The notes: generated by a model from the sequence alone, not told the origin. A stretch of DNA of 64,000 bases from Atriophallophorus winterbourni (GCA_013407085.1 JACCGJ010001457.1:1-64000); one strand, 5' to 3'. Counted from the stretch's first letter, positions 1 to 11,060 are shown. Numbers and translations: made by a program.

Positions 1-260
1 TAAACTGGGTTTACCAGCCACGTGTATGACAGCGGAACATAAATGTACCACGAAAGATGCGATATTTCCATCAAGAAAGCGTTCGAGGAGTACTGGAATA
101 GACATAGTGATGAACGCAGAAGTGTCTGCGAGGCCTATCCATTCTGGACAGATAGCATCAACTGGTCTGTTGGCGAACACTCATAGAATGGAACACGTCC
201 TTAATAGTAATAAACATCATATCATCATCATGGAACATATATTATAATACAGAAAAATGA

Positions 261-870
261 ATGCAGGGCAGGGCAGGCGAAAAAAATGGGCGCACCTGCA
301 CCGAAATGTTGATGATACAGAGAACGCAGATCAACCTACATAGGTTACGCTGGTTGGGTCACGTTTTACGGATGCCGGATCACCGACTTCCGAAACAGGT
401 TCTTTTTGCGACGCCACATCCTGATTGGCGTAAATCTCGGGGTGGCCAAACCGTCACATGGCATAGGCAGTTAAAAACCCTTACTATTAACCTTTCCAAA
501 GTAGGCGCAGCGCGTCTTCCAGGCTGGTGTCCCCGCGATCATATATCGCAATGGTTAGTTACGCTTCAAGATATGTCCCGAAACCGTGTTCAATGGCGGT
601 CTTGCACTAAGCATCTTCTTGGAGTGTTTGCATAACCTTGTATGTTGTCAAGCGGAGTGACGAGAAAAGCTTGTTATGATGCATGACAGTGAAAGCCGCA
701 AGGAAGCTGCCGTGCTGATGTTGCTCTACTCGTTCACGAGACTTGTTTGAATGCATGTTCCATTCGAGGTGTAGGCACCTCTGACCATGTTTGTATGTGT
801 CGACTCTGATCTTGAATCCGTAGCTATTTAAGTCCAACCCATCCCAATCGTTTATGATTTTACTTTTTCA
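261..870 (+). mobile_element. RTE-clade LINE, 3' end with 3'UTR
   Basis: The open segment 261-635 encodes the typical C-terminus of RTE-like ORF2 (LHRLRWLGHVLRMPDHRLPK, then GGQTVTW and RLPGW). It matches the C-termini at 15600-15905 and 58700-58820. The following bases to about 870 are its 3'UTR, since a related stretch recurs at 9477-9690. The 5' part is missing from the window or truncated. Confidence 0.75.
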
Positions 871-1396
871 TGGTTGTATGGCAGTTGAACATTCGGTACG
901 TGATACCGGTGTAATGCTGTCTTTGATGATGATGTACCAGTGACATGAAGATGGCTGTAGACGAGACATGATCCGGTGTCGAGGGGACAATTTTCTTTCC
1001 ACTGATCACTTTGAAGAAAAAGTGTGGAACGGCAGGTTCATGCTGTGGGGGAGTACTACCGTATGGTGCTGGGAGAATATATCACAGGCCGCACACAAAC
1101 TACGCCGATCTTACGCGTATGGGACATTCCTGTTAACATCATGCACGAGATGCACATCTACGGTCGACATCGACCACAGGAATGGAACATCAGCAACAAA
1201 TACGACTGATGTATGTCACACGACGATGGGTTCAGCCTAACCAAAACGTTGACGCTATCATATTTATTATCAATCGTATTTGAAAGCTGCATTTGAAAGC
1301 AATATTGTTCAAAAAGGAATACAACAACTACAACCGAAAGATTGCTGAGGCACAACTGTCATTATTGCTTGCCAAAATATTTGCTAGCACATGTCA
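871..1396. other. No gene recognised
   Basis: Only short overlapping open frames without recognisable motifs. It lies between the RTE 3'UTR and the first SINE copy. Confidence 0.5.
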
Positions 1397-1622
1397 CGGA
1401 TGTGCAATCGTGCAGCACTTATGTGCTTTGCGGCTAACACCGTGCTAAAATGATTGGCCATCGGTGGTGAGCTGCATGCTGAAACACGCTGGAGTCTCAC
1501 TACCATTTCTATTATCCCCTCATATCTGTCTAGGCCTGAGCAACCTAACAGTAATATCGCACGTGTGCAGTCTGACTGTGCGGCACTTTGCCTGGATCAG
1601 GCCTATGCTTTCATACCATACT
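1397..1622 (+). repeat. SINE copy 1
   Basis: Near full-length member of the family described under 60661-60897. It starts CGGATGTGCAATCGTGCAG, carries the GTGAG/CTCAC hairpin region, and ends CAGGCCTATGCTTTCATACC. Confidence 0.8.
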
Positions 1623-2000
1623 AGTACTAGTGAACCTGATGGTAGTCAAGGCCACACACACATCAGCAAATCGCTGTATGAAACAAATTCAAATCTATCC
1701 TTGTGATTTCATACATAAGTTAGTATGAAGAAAATGAATACAATCCCGTAAACAACAGGAAACGGGATAAACAAAGAGCGATATTCAAGGCAACATATAT
1801 CGCTGTGAGCGCTGCATGAGAGATGTTATCTCACAAATTAAACTGTATAGTGATTCGAAACGCTGTGGACCATCGAATGAAGATGCACTTTTGATGTACA
1901 TCAATGGTCGGCATCGACCGAAGGCTCTCAACCATGCACGTTCCTATGCTGTTGTGTGAAGGTTCTATACACAAAAACAAGCGGTGGCGTAATCAAGGTT

Positions 2001-2222
2001 GTGCAATCGTGCAGTACTTTGTGCTGTGCGGCTAACACCGTGCTAAATTGATTAGCCAGAAGTAGTGAGCTGCATGCTGAAACACGCGGGAGTCTCACTA
2101 CCATTTCTGGTTCTTTTTTCTTCCTCATATCTGTCTAGGCCTGGGTAACCTGACAGTATCTTCGCCCACGTGCAGTCTGTGACTGTGCGGCACTTTGCAT
2201 GGATCAGGCTTGTGCATTCATG
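2001..2222 (+). repeat. SINE copy 2
   Basis: Full-length copy bounded by TAATCAAGGTTG on the left and TAATCGAGGTTG on the right, an imperfect 12-bp target duplication. Confidence 0.8.
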
Positions 2223-2640
2223 GATGATGGTAATCGAGGTTGCATGAGAGGTTACGATACGGTGAAGTAACACAAATCTAGCAAAAACAAGGAACAACAT
2301 CATCGGTATTGATAATACAGTGAGTGCATCGTTGCATCTAATGAGCGTTAACCATCAACGCATTAAGTTGACCATGATAGACGATGAAACGAAATACATT
2401 GTGATAATCAGGAGATAGAGAATAATGAATTTGTGGACAACGATCAGACTTCAAGGATTACGCATCCCCCAAATCCCACTAGTAGGTCATTTTGATGGGA
2501 TCATTGTGTGGGCTACAGATTATCTACCAAAAGCGTCACAGCGATTTGACACCACATGGATGTGTTAGAGCATACATCAACGTATCGGGGAAAGCTTCAT
2601 GATGATGATGATGATGATAGGGAAAGCACCGAAATGAGAG
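2223..2640. other. Noncoding stretch with (GAT)n
   Basis: A short GATGATGATGATGATGAT microsatellite at about 2599-2617. Otherwise no recognisable gene. It is downstream of the last visible CLASRP exon and may be its 3'UTR or an intron. Confidence 0.4.
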
Positions 2641-2641
2641 C

Positions 2642-2852
2642 TTACTGAGAGTAATGTGACTCGGAAACACGTCTCTCACGCGAGCGGGTTTCTCCGTCAC
2701 TCTCATCGGACAGACTGGATTGTTCGTCAGACTCCAGCTCCGGTCGATAATATCGCTTGCGCACCACAACAGGTGGCTCGTCGCGACGCGGTGGGTTCGC
2801 GTCTCCCGTTTCGTACAGGCGACTGTCCGGGGAATCAAGAGCGGCAGTTCCG
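2642..2852 (-). CDS. CLASRP: CLASRP last visible exon (stop or further donor)
   Basis: Acceptor TGACAG at 2853 onward. It encodes LDSPDSRLYETGD, PVVVRKRYYRPELESDEQ and an acidic/basic tail (RSRERRVSESHYSQ). The reading frame meets TAA at 2642-2644, but the same bases form a good donor (CA then GTAAGC, 2640-2645). The gene may end here or splice to exons left of the window. The conserved C-terminal helical segment of vertebrate CLASRP is not seen, which favours further splicing. Confidence 0.65.
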
Positions 2853-5800
2853 CTGTCACAAGGCAAACGAAACGTAAAAAAGAGGTAAATTAACGGGGCT
2901 AACATGTCACAAGGCTTAGGGTTATATAGAATGCAGCCGATCGAATTGGTCTATCGGAAAAGCTTTTTAGAACCTGGCAACAGAAGAGTTGAAGAAGTGT
3001 GAGGCACACTTGTATGTATGTACGTATGAAAGCACAAGCCTGATCCAGACAAAGTGCCGCACAGTCAGAGACTGTACGTGGGCTAAGATACTGTCAGGTT
3101 GCCCACGCCTAGACAGATATGAATAAGAAAAAAGAACAGGAAGTGGTAGTGAGACTCCAGCGTGTTTCAGCATGCAGCTCACTACCGATGGCCAATCAAT
3201 TTAGAACGGTGTTAGCCACACAGCACAATGTACTGCAAGATTGCACATCCGTGCACAGATGTGTGTGTGTGATGTGAAAGCACAAGCCTGATCCAGGCAA
3301 AGTGCCGCACAGTCAGAGACTGCACGTGGGCTGAGATACTGTCAGGTGCACAGAAGGGTTGAAGAAGTGTGAGTCACACTGGAGATTGGTGTACTCCAAG
3401 ATCAGACATAAGTCATAACAGTCCGTGTTATGAAAGACTAAAACAATAAAAAAGATGTATAGGAGTAATTACAAGCCGAATTTTGCAATTTTACAGTCAT
3501 CCGTATTGTGCATGTGACACCGCTCTAAAAAGGTCGTGTCAGGAGACCACTCAGGCGCGAACATTTGGGCAGGTAGCCTGATTCAAATCGCAATTGATCA
3601 TCAAACCGATAAGCCGAAGGATACCGGAATTCGGCTACTTAGTCTATGACCTTTGTGTTATGGCCATAGAAGAAAACAACCAATGAGGTTGACGCTGGGA
3701 TGTTCAGGGGCCTGCAATTGGTTAAAGAATTACAAAACCATATTTGGGGGTCACGCAAGGATAAACATATGCCGCTACACTTCTAATAAAATATTTACGT
3801 CACGGTTACGTTACGTTAAATCGGGCAATCTTCATTTGGTCGTTTCAGACGGTGGGTATCTGACAGCAAGAAAGCAGTTGTGAGGAGGCAATTGAGAGAC
3901 CAGCCAGACAATCTAGCTTCACAACAGACCGCATGTAAGAAAATGCTGTAGTTACACAGCATTATCTCAGGCCTCACGCAAACGATGACTGCGAGATATT
4001 TTATATTCATTCTAAACTTGTGATTTCTTACATACACACTAAAAAGTCTGTCAAATAAGCGCATGCGGAACCTGATCCTACTGTCCCTACCTGATGAGTG
4101 CAATCCGCACAAAACCGGTCGTGGGGTGTGTGTGATGGAAATGCATGCAGATGAGCTTTTACTGTCAAATAATGTTGTTGTATTCTGACGACGAACCGAA
4201 TATCCGGAATTGTGGTTCGAAGATAATCCACAAAATAACACAGTAAGAGGATCAAATCACAGCAAAATACGTTTTGCTTCAAAGGTTGACTAAAAGATTG
4301 CGGCCACAAACGAATTGCTTAAAGCAAAACCGAAAACCCGTCCTTACCCAGTACTGGCAAGACGCCGACTTAACGGGGAACGCGAAGGAGACCTGCGAGG
4401 AGAAATGCCACGATTGGGCGATCGCCCCGCACGAGAACCCATGGATCGATCACGTGAGCGACTTGAGTCCGAACTGCAAAGCCTAGGTCCACGTGACACG
4501 GTATCGGTTGAACCCGTTTGGTTAGCACGACGTCGATCGAGATGGTGTAGCCCTGATGTTGGGGAACTGAGGGAGAGAGAGAGTTCCACAATTGGATTCA
4601 AATGCGAGAAAATCTAGTAAAAAAGCACAATAGCCGCTAACGAAAAGTTTGCTTGCGATTATTCCACTGTTTCAATGCTCATTGAAAGTGAGCTTATAAT
4701 CTCCAACGGGTGATGACACTCAGTCAGAAACCAGCGGTGTATGCGGGAATCATTTTGTGATTCTGTGCAGTACAGAAGCACAAATCGGTTGCACATTCGT
4801 GGATAACGTAGCAGCATTTGAGTCTCACTGTCACAATGACATTTATAAATAGCCCGCGGACTTACAAACAACCAGTAGGCCAACTCAGGTGTAGTTCAAA
4901 TAGCTGGGTAGTGTTGCTTGATCTGATACATAACCGCCGTTGATGGTTTTATAAGACATTTTAATCTCAAATGACACACGTGACAAAGCAGAGACGCTTG
5001 TATATTGGTCGTTTATAAGCGCCTTGAGTGCTTGACCAAGAATCACTTTGTGATTCTGTATTTGAACATCGTTTTTCTTTGTAAGAATCCTATACAACAG
5101 TGGCATACAAGTATAATTTTGTTTACAACTGTTTCAAGATTCACCGAACCTGATTTTATTGTCTCCACCTGACGACGGCAAACAGCCAGAAACCGGTAGT
5201 GGTGTGTAAGTGCGAGGTCATCCATGAGCGCCTTGAGTGCTTGACCAAGAATCACTTTGTGATTCTGTGTTTGAACGTCGTAGTTCGTTGTACAAACCCT
5301 ACGTAACAGTGGCATTCAAATATAACCTTGTTTACCTTTAATCATCTGTTTAAAGGCTCACAGAACCTGATCTTACTGTCTCCACCTGACGATGGCAAAC
5401 AGCCTGAAACCGGTAGTGGTGTCTAAGGGATGGGGATGTGAGCAACACAATACATTGCATGTATCCCTGTTTACCGTTTGTTCACATTTTGAGTATTTAC
5501 GAAATGGTCGATGATGAATGGAAAACAAGAAGTGTACATTAGACCGACCGATCACGACTACTACGAGACCGAAACGTCCGATCCCGCACACCCGAGTCAC
5601 TAAGCACTGAAGATCGCTTATGATCGCCCAACACGCGGGAAACAGCTGAGGCGGCGACGGCGGATATGGTAGAAGAGTTGTCCGCGGAGCGTTGATACTT
5701 GGCGCCGCCGACATCATCGTCCCCGAAAGTTGTGATGTACTCGACACGTGACCGCTTGCTATCATGGCCACCCCTGCCTCGTCGATGACGTCTACTGGAG

Positions 5801-8800
5801 TAAGAACGCTGAAAAGGAATGTTTATTTTAAGGGAGAGAGTTACGAACAAAACAGGAATTTCGAAGGGAGGGGGTAATAAAATGGCTTTAAGAAATGCTT
5901 ACATCACTTGAAGTAGACGAGGATGATCGACGACTAGAGCCACTTGAACTACTGCGTGAACTACTGGAAGACGACCGAGCTCCAGCTTTGCGTAATTTTT
6001 CACTCGCGTCTAGACCTCGATTATGACGTCTCCGACAAAGACTGATTGAAGTCATTCCCCCAATCATGACCGAGGGACCACGAGCATTGGTCAGCAATGG
6101 CTTTGCTCTCGCGCGACGAGCTCGAACGTCCGCGGTTGCCTTCAACCCGCGAAAGTGATTGCGGTCAATTTTCTCTTCACTCACATCTGATGGGTAATCA
6201 CCGGAATCGGAAGAACTGGCTGACAGATACACGGTTCGTCTAAAAGCGAAACGAGAAGCACAAATGATTGGTTTACGAATAGTGATAATCTAGATAGTCA
6301 GTTAAGAAACCACCGATTATACACGGAGCCACATTTGACCTTCAGCCAGGCAAAGTACCGTATGGTGACAAAATTCCGAAAGGCTGTGATACTGCCAAGT
6401 TGTCAAGGCCGATACAGATGTAAAAATGGTATAATGGTGGCGAGACTCTAGTGTGTTTTTACAAGCAACTCACTACCGATGACAGCCAAGTTAAAGTAGT
6501 ACCAACTGCACAGTACAGACGTACTGAACTGCAGTCTCTGACTGTGCATCACTTTGCCCGGATCAGACTTGTGCTGTCATACATACATACATACGGAACG
6601 ATTGAAAATTCGTTCCACAATAAACCGAAGAGATACATCACAAACTTCACTGACGTTAAGCGGCACCTGAACAGGCTTGCAGACAAAAGACAGAAACCAC
6701 ATAGGATGATAAAAATAATCGAAATAAGTATCGCGATTAGTAACAGCGCATGTAAACTGCAAATGTTTGAATTCTAACGTAAAATTTCGAAAGATAGTTT
6801 GGCAACATGACTGCCTCAAATAATACAGATTCAGGAACTTTGAAACAGTGTTCAATTTTAGCACAACCACTATATATCTGGATAGCTCTAGGAGTACGTA
6901 TGTAAGAAATTACACGCTTGGCTAAGACGAAGTGCCGCACAATAATAAATTGCATGTGGGCTAAGATAATGTCCGATTGGCGAGGCGTAGACCGATATGA
7001 GGCATGAAAATAGAATAGCAATTCCTTTGAGACTCCAGCGTGTGTTCGCATGGAACTTACTACCGGTGGTAAATCACTTTAGCTTGGTGTTAGTTGACAT
7101 CACCGAAGTACTGCACGATGGCACATCCCTGTGGTAGCTTCAAGACTACTACCAATGGACCGAAAATAGCACCTTTTGTTGCATCCGATATGTGATGTGA
7201 AAGCACAGTCAGAGACTGCACATGAGCTGAGATACTGTCAGGATGCCCAGACCAAGACAGACATGACAAAAGAAACAGACAGAAATTAGAAATGGTAGTG
7301 AGACTCCAGCGTGTTTCAACATGCAGCTCATTATCGGTGGCCAATCAATTTAGCACGATGTTAGCCGCACAACACAGAAATACTGCACGAATGCACACCT
7401 GTGCATCCGATATAATTCCGGGATGGGAATCAAGCTAGAATACAATAAGCATTTACGTATAGCTAGTATTCATTTAATAGACGAGCACTTTGTCTGGCTC
7501 CAGACTTGTGCTTCATCATGATGATGATGATGAATAGACGAGCATCAAGCAGACAGCATGTGCGATAATGATACCATTTACACAGCTGGCATGAAAAGTG
7601 CTTCGTTGTTGAGAACACGTGCCAGCATCTTGATTACTGAACAGCGCGGAGAACACGACAGAATCAAGTCTCTGTAGATTCAATGATGAACATACACGCG
7701 GTATACATATTCATCAAGTAAAATTAAAACATCACTCAACGTGGGCACCGATTAGATACGTTTACAATCAGACAAACAATCACCAATAGGAAACATAAGA
7801 GGCAAGTAAAATAACAGCCATGAAATATGCTGAGGGTGGCAGAATTCCAAAATGAGATTTTTACAATATGGTGGGGATCGAGGTCACATAATAAACTTGA
7901 CGAACTTGAAATGCGAGGATAGATCCTTCGTCCCCTTCTAATTTAAGCAGTAGATCTAAAATTCGTAGACTGCCATTGAGGGCTGGCACCAGAAACGTTT
8001 CCTTTGCTCATAAATACGTATATAAACCCAGTGCTTGATTAGACAATTCAAGCTTCGGCAACATGTCTATGAAAGAACATCAAGCTGCTGGAGAGGATTC
8101 ATCACCAACGAACCAAAAATGGTGCACAGATGTGTAATCGTGCAGTAGTTTGTGCTGTGCGGCTAACAACGTGCTAAATTGATTGGCCAACGGTTGTGAG
8201 CTGCATGCTGAAACACGCTGTAGTCTCAATACCATTTCTATTCTCCACCCATATCTGTTTAGGTCTGGGCAACCTGACAGTATCTTAGCACATGTGCAGT
8301 CTCTGACTGTGCGGCACTTAGTCTGGATCAGACTTGTGCTGTCATACCAACCAAAAATGGTTTGAGTGTCTTGGCGACCTCCATTACGAGGAGCGATTGG
8401 TGCATCTTAATTGGGATACTTTGCATCGCAGACGTGTTCGATCGGATTCAATCCTCACTTATAAAATACCGATTTTGAATCTTGACTTGCAGCGCAATCT
8501 CTTAGTGGACAGAAACCCAAATGAGAAAAAAAAACAAGTATGTGGTATGGTATGAAAGCACAAGCCTGATCCAGGCAAAGTGCCGTACGGTCACAGACTG
8601 CACGTGGGCTGAGATACTGTCACATTGCCCAGGCCTAGACAGATATGAGGAAGAAAATAGAAATGGTAGTGAGACTCCAGCGTGTTTCGACATGCAGCTC
8701 ACTACCGATGGCCAATCAATTTAGCACGGTGTTAGCCGCACAGCACAGAAGTACTGTACGATTGCACATCCGTGCAAGTAAATTGTTGTATGTGTTCAGG

Positions 8801-10370
8801 ATTAAGCGTGTGACTCACCTTGAAATAGGCTGTCCGTTGAGCAGACCGACTCTGAAAAAGCACCAATGGGATATAAAGTTTGAAGCAAGGCCCATGAACA
8901 GGACAGTGTGGCGTGCGTAAAAGAGAAAGGTTGCGTTTCATCGACAGCTGGAGCGGGAGTAGCGGTGAAATGCAAGGGGGGAGACAGTAACTTCAATGGA
9001 AATGCAATGATAAATATCCGAAATTATGAGCGAGATTTGAACCATGAAGCACGGGGAATAGCAGCACACTCACGCACTTCGTGGTAACAAGTTTAGGAGC
9101 CTTTTCTTTGCTGCGACGTTCTTTCAAAATGCGTCGAGTTCTGCGTGATTTACGGCCCTGAAAATAAGTGGATTGATAGAGAGGTGATTAACACAAAGTA
9201 AGGCAGATAGGTCAACAAATGAGCAGTGACAACAACACTGCAAAATGTAAATGTAAACAACAGTCCGTTCAGAGATTGAGCTCAAGCAGAAGAAGGGTTT
9301 GACGGCTAAACTGGTTGTATTTGGGGCGAATAGTTTCAATCGATGGAGTCTTGACAATGGGGCATTGCAGTTGCTGTCCACTCGAAGAGACAGTATCTTA
9401 GCCCACATGCAGTCTATGACTGTGTAGCATTTTGCATGGATCAGGGTTGTGCTATCATACATACATACTAATAGATATGGCTCAATTGCGGCATGGCAGT
9501 AGGCATCCTCTTGGAGGTGTTTGATTAATCTTGTACATTGTTAGGTGTAGTTGCCGGGAATGATAGACAAGCATGACAGTGGAAGCCGCAAGGACGCTGT
9601 CGTGCTGATGTCGCTCTACTCGCTAACATGATTGAGTGGGTGTTTGAATAGAGGTGTAGCCATCTTATCCCAGTGAACTTGTGATTAATCTTCTAGAAAT
9701 TCAGTCTCAATATCTTCGTCATGGTTGTATGACAGTAAAGCTACCGGTGTATTGATGATCACGAAACCGCCACGAATAAGAAACTGACAGGCCGAAAATG
9801 GATGTATACAGTTACAAAAAATCGGAAACTGGTCCGGTATGCTGGACAAACAGAAAACGTACTGCCAATTGAAGCTTCTCTTCCTCCAGAGTTTTTGCAA
9901 GGCGTAACTCTGTTTCTAGTTGCTGATCGGCATTCAACAAGCGAACGAAATCCGTGGCATGTAAACCATAGTTCGCAGCCGCGACGGCCAACTGTTGCCG
10001 GCCCTCCACTCCAAGCGTGGCCAAATCCAGTTCAACGTCTACAATGCGGAATGAAATTCGAGATGGAAGCGATTCACGGAAATAAGGTGTAATTTAGACG
10101 GTTTGATCCGGAAACACGTGGATCCATTAATCACAGGGGAAAAATTGCGCTTGAGCAATAAAAGTCTACGACGCTCAGGCATACAATGAAATCTTGCGGT
10201 GGGAAAATGGTATCAGCAAGAACGCACCGATATCCATATCGCTATCAGCTTCGTCTGCATCTGAATCACTTTCTTCTGCGTTAAAAGCAGCTGCGTGTCC
10301 CGTAGGTGTGGAAACTGGAGGTTGACTGTCTTCATAAGTGAAGCCGATTGCAGCTTTGGGTTCTTGTGGT
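2642..10370 (-). CDS. CLASRP: CLASRP/SFRS16-like SR splicing regulator (partial, 8 exons)
   Basis: Exons in transcript order: 10228-10370, 9863-10038, 9078-9157, 8819-8851, 5903-6239, 5549-5808, 4348-4566 and 2646-2852 (or stop at 2642). All have AG acceptors and GT donors, and their phases join without a stop. The match to animal CLASRP (CLK4-associating SR-rich protein) rests on collinear blocks: IGFTYEDS followed by an acidic run, NYGLHATDFVRLL, LAKTLEEEKLQL, GRKSRRTRR, EYITTFGDDD, then RS/SR-rich stretches. The family acts in the nucleus, binds CLK kinases and influences alternative splicing. The basic GRKSRR block and RS tracts would give nuclear localisation. The N-terminal third of the family (about 150 residues starting MWHEAR in animals) is not visible at higher coordinates, so those exons are far away or lost. 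Introns hold SINEs and an RTE fragment. The family call is strong; exact junctions of exons 3, 6 and 8 are less sure. Confidence 0.82.
3018..3350 (-). repeat. SINE copies 3 (full) and 4 (partial) in tandem
   Basis: A minus-strand copy at about 3018-3262 is followed by a second, 5'-truncated copy at about 3272-3350. The pair is flanked by a near-identical ~30-bp direct repeat (about 2974-3008 and 3350-3381, core GTTGAAGAAGTGTGAG). Confidence 0.75.
3382..4341. other. CLASRP intron, no gene recognised
   Basis: Open frames here lack family motifs. About 4070-4130 is a diverged relative of the tandem-repeat unit at 5016-5435 (shared GAACCTGAT, CACCTGA, ACCGGT words). Confidence 0.45.
4348..4566 (-). 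CDS. CLASRP: CLASRP exon 7: second RS-rich block
   Basis: 219 nt. The acceptor is a long CT-rich tract ending CCTCAG and the donor is GTAAGG (4342-4347). It encodes SRSRDRSMGSRAGRSPNRG followed by SPRRSPSRSPLSRR, typical SR-protein sequence. The entry phase fits the CG left by the previous exon and the exit phase fits the next exon. Confidence 0.72.
5016..5435 (+). repeat. ~210-bp tandem duplication with hairpin
   Basis: Unit 1 (about 5016-5225) and unit 2 (about 5226-5435) share AGCGCCTTGAGTGCTTGACC, AAGAATCACTTTGTGATTCT, GTCTCCACCTGACGA and AAACCGGTAGTGGTGT. AGAATCAC-TTT-GTGATTCT is a perfect 8-bp hairpin in each unit. A diverged third unit lies near 4690-4830. The whole array is in the intron between CLASRP exons 6 and 7. 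Strand is nominal. Confidence 0.75.
5549..6239 (-). CDS. CLASRP: CLASRP exons 5 and 6: RS-rich region
   Basis: Exon 5903-6239 (acceptor TTTTAG, donor GTAAGC) encodes SSSDSGDYPSDVSEEK, a basic stretch, then a Ser/Arg tract (SSSSSSRSSSSGSSRRSSS). After a 94-nt intron, exon 5549-5808 (acceptor CCTTTTCAG) encodes SRRHRRGRGG, then EYITTFGDDD, matching the EKITFITSFGG block of vertebrate CLASRP, and an RS end (RSRSSRDRS). I chose donor GTCGGT at 5543-5548 because only this phase continues into the RS-rich frame of the next exon. Reading straight on meets a stop at 5539-5541. Confidence 0.75.
6335..6598 (-). repeat. Diverged SINE copy 5 plus inverted fragment
   Basis: About 6335-6525 is a degraded minus-strand copy. 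About 6530-6598 is a plus-strand 3' fragment (CAGTCTCTGACTGTGC, GGATCAGACTTGTGCTGTCA) with a (CATA)4 tail, so two copies meet tail to tail. Confidence 0.65.
6900..7128 (-). repeat. SINE copy 6 (diverged)
   Basis: Degraded but collinear with the family: AAGTGCCGCAC, GTGGGCTAAGATAATGTC, GAGACTCCAGCGTGT and ...GCACATCC. Confidence 0.65.
7195..7412 (-). repeat. SINE copy 7
   Basis: Lacks the CCTGATCCAGG segment at its 3' end but keeps the remainder through ATGGTAGTGAGACTCCAGCG and GCACGATGTTAGCCGCAC. Confidence 0.75.
7413..8110. other. CLASRP intron, no gene recognised
   Basis: AT-rich intronic sequence with a short ATGATGATGATG run. No motif-bearing frame seen. Confidence 0.45.
8124..8348 (+). 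repeat. SINE copy 8 with perfect 13-bp target duplication
   Basis: 225 bp flanked by AACCAAAAATGGT at 8111-8123 and 8349-8361. This fixes the family ends: 5' GCACAGATGTG..., 3' ...CTTGTGCTGTCATACC. Confidence 0.9.
8542..8775 (-). repeat. SINE copy 9
   Basis: Full-length minus-strand copy immediately downstream (on the gene strand) of the CLASRP microexon. The GGTAGTGAG/CTCACTACC arms are intact. Confidence 0.8.
8819..8851 (-). CDS. CLASRP: CLASRP 33-nt microexon
   Basis: A 33-nt segment lies between a strong acceptor (polypyrimidine, CTTTTTCAG) and a strong donor (GTGAGTC). In the phase set by its neighbours it adds VGLLNGQPIS plus shared boundary codons. Because 33 is divisible by three, skipping it also keeps the frame, so it could be an alternative cassette. 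It sits next to a SINE copy at about 8540-8775. The splice sites are seen directly; inclusion in mRNA is inference. Confidence 0.6.
9078..9157 (-). CDS. CLASRP: CLASRP exon: basic GRKSRRTRR block
   Basis: 80 nt with acceptor TTTTCAG. It encodes GRKSRRTRRILKERRSKEK, matching the basic block that follows the EEEK segment in animal CLASRP. Two donors overlap: GTGCGT at 9072-9077 and, 4 nt further on, GTGAGT. Only GTGCGT keeps the frame open into both the 33-nt microexon and the following exon. Confidence 0.75.
9386..9472 (+). repeat. SINE 3' fragment (copy 10)
   Basis: 5'-truncated copy from GACAGTATCTTAGCCCA to CTATCATACATACATAC, showing the (CATA)n tail. Confidence 0.75.
9477..9690 (+). mobile_element. 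RTE 3'UTR fragment
   Basis: Parallels 610-830 (CATCCTCTTGGAG, GCATGACAGTGGAAGCCGCAAGGACGC, GTGCTGATGTCGCTCTACTCG), so a short 5'-truncated RTE copy in a CLASRP intron. Confidence 0.6.
9863..10038 (-). CDS. CLASRP: CLASRP exon: conserved helical block
   Basis: 176 nt with acceptor TTGTAG and donor GTACGT (9857-9862). It encodes VELDLATLGVEGRQQL, NYGLHATDFVRLL and ETELRLAKTLEEEKLQL, the best-conserved part of the family seen here. It ends in phase 0, in register with the GRKSRR exon. Confidence 0.85.
10228..10370 (-). CDS. CLASRP: CLASRP exon: IGFTYEDS and acidic block
   Basis: 143 nt. The acceptor is a pyrimidine-rich TTTAG at 10371-10375 and the donor is GTGCGT at 10222-10227. It encodes PKAAIGFTYEDSQPPVS, then an Asp/Glu/Ser-rich run ending in DSDMDI. 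One base from the previous (unseen) exon boundary codon and one trailing G carry over. The G joins AC of the next exon to make Asp. This is the most 5' exon I can identify. Confidence 0.82.
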
Positions 10371-10520
10371 CTAAATGAAGAAAGAGGGAAGTAGAAAAAC
10401 GTGACGGGGGCATTTGTCATGTACAAAATTTCATGTTTTGGTTATGAAAAACATGATATCGGACAGAATGGAAGAACGGAAACAAGGATACATGAGCACG
10501 AACGGGCTATACGAAGACAT

Positions 10521-10613
10521 TCTGTCTAGGCCTGGGCAACCTGACAGTATCTTAGCCCACGTGCAGTCCTTGGCTGTGCGGCACTTAGCCTGAATCAGGC
10601 TTGTGCTTTCATA
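10521..10613 (+). repeat. SINE copy 11, 5'-truncated, perfect target duplication
   Basis: Only the last 93 bp of the family, flanked by TATACGAAGACAT at 10508-10520 and 10614-10626. A 5' truncation inside an intact duplication is the expected product of LINE-type target-primed reverse transcription. Confidence 0.88.
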
Positions 10614-10626
10614 TATACGAAGACAT

Positions 10627-10970
10627 AATCACAAATCGTTAAGATCAGTACACGTGGACCAACGAAGACATGAATTCAAATGGAACGGAATTGAAATCAT
10701 TATCAAGGAAGGAACTCGTCACATTCGAGTTTCTCAAAGCGTGGAATTCAACGCCACAGTGAATGCATGAGAGCGTTAAATTGGATGGGATCTATGGACC
10801 AATAAGAACAAAATAACTAGGACACGCAAGAATCCGAGCCAATCGTAGAAGATGAGGTCGCACACATCAGATATATTCAAATGATCTCCACCATCAATCC
10901 GCTTCGAAAGAAGTTTAATGGATGATGTTATCTAGATGGGTGACAAAAGGTCCGTGATCGACTATACCAG
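10627..10970. other. No gene recognised
   Basis: Unassigned sequence upstream of the first CLASRP exon visible. I looked here for the missing N-terminal CLASRP motifs on the minus strand and saw none. Confidence 0.4.
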
Positions 10971-10975
10971 CTACA

Positions 10976-11060
10976 CCGGTAGTGAACTGCATGAGAAAAC
11001 ACGCTGGAGTCTCATTGTCATTTCTATTTTAATTTCTAGGTATGTGCGACCTGGCAGCAT
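10976..11060 (+). repeat. Diverged SINE fragment (copy 12)
   Basis: Matches the middle of the family (GTGAACTGCATGAGAAAACACGCTGGAGTCTCA). Confidence 0.55.

Noticed and set aside
3816..4241. 141-codon minus-strand open frame
   Set aside because: It overlaps a diverged copy of the intronic repeat unit, has no recognisable domain, and does not fit CLASRP exon phases.
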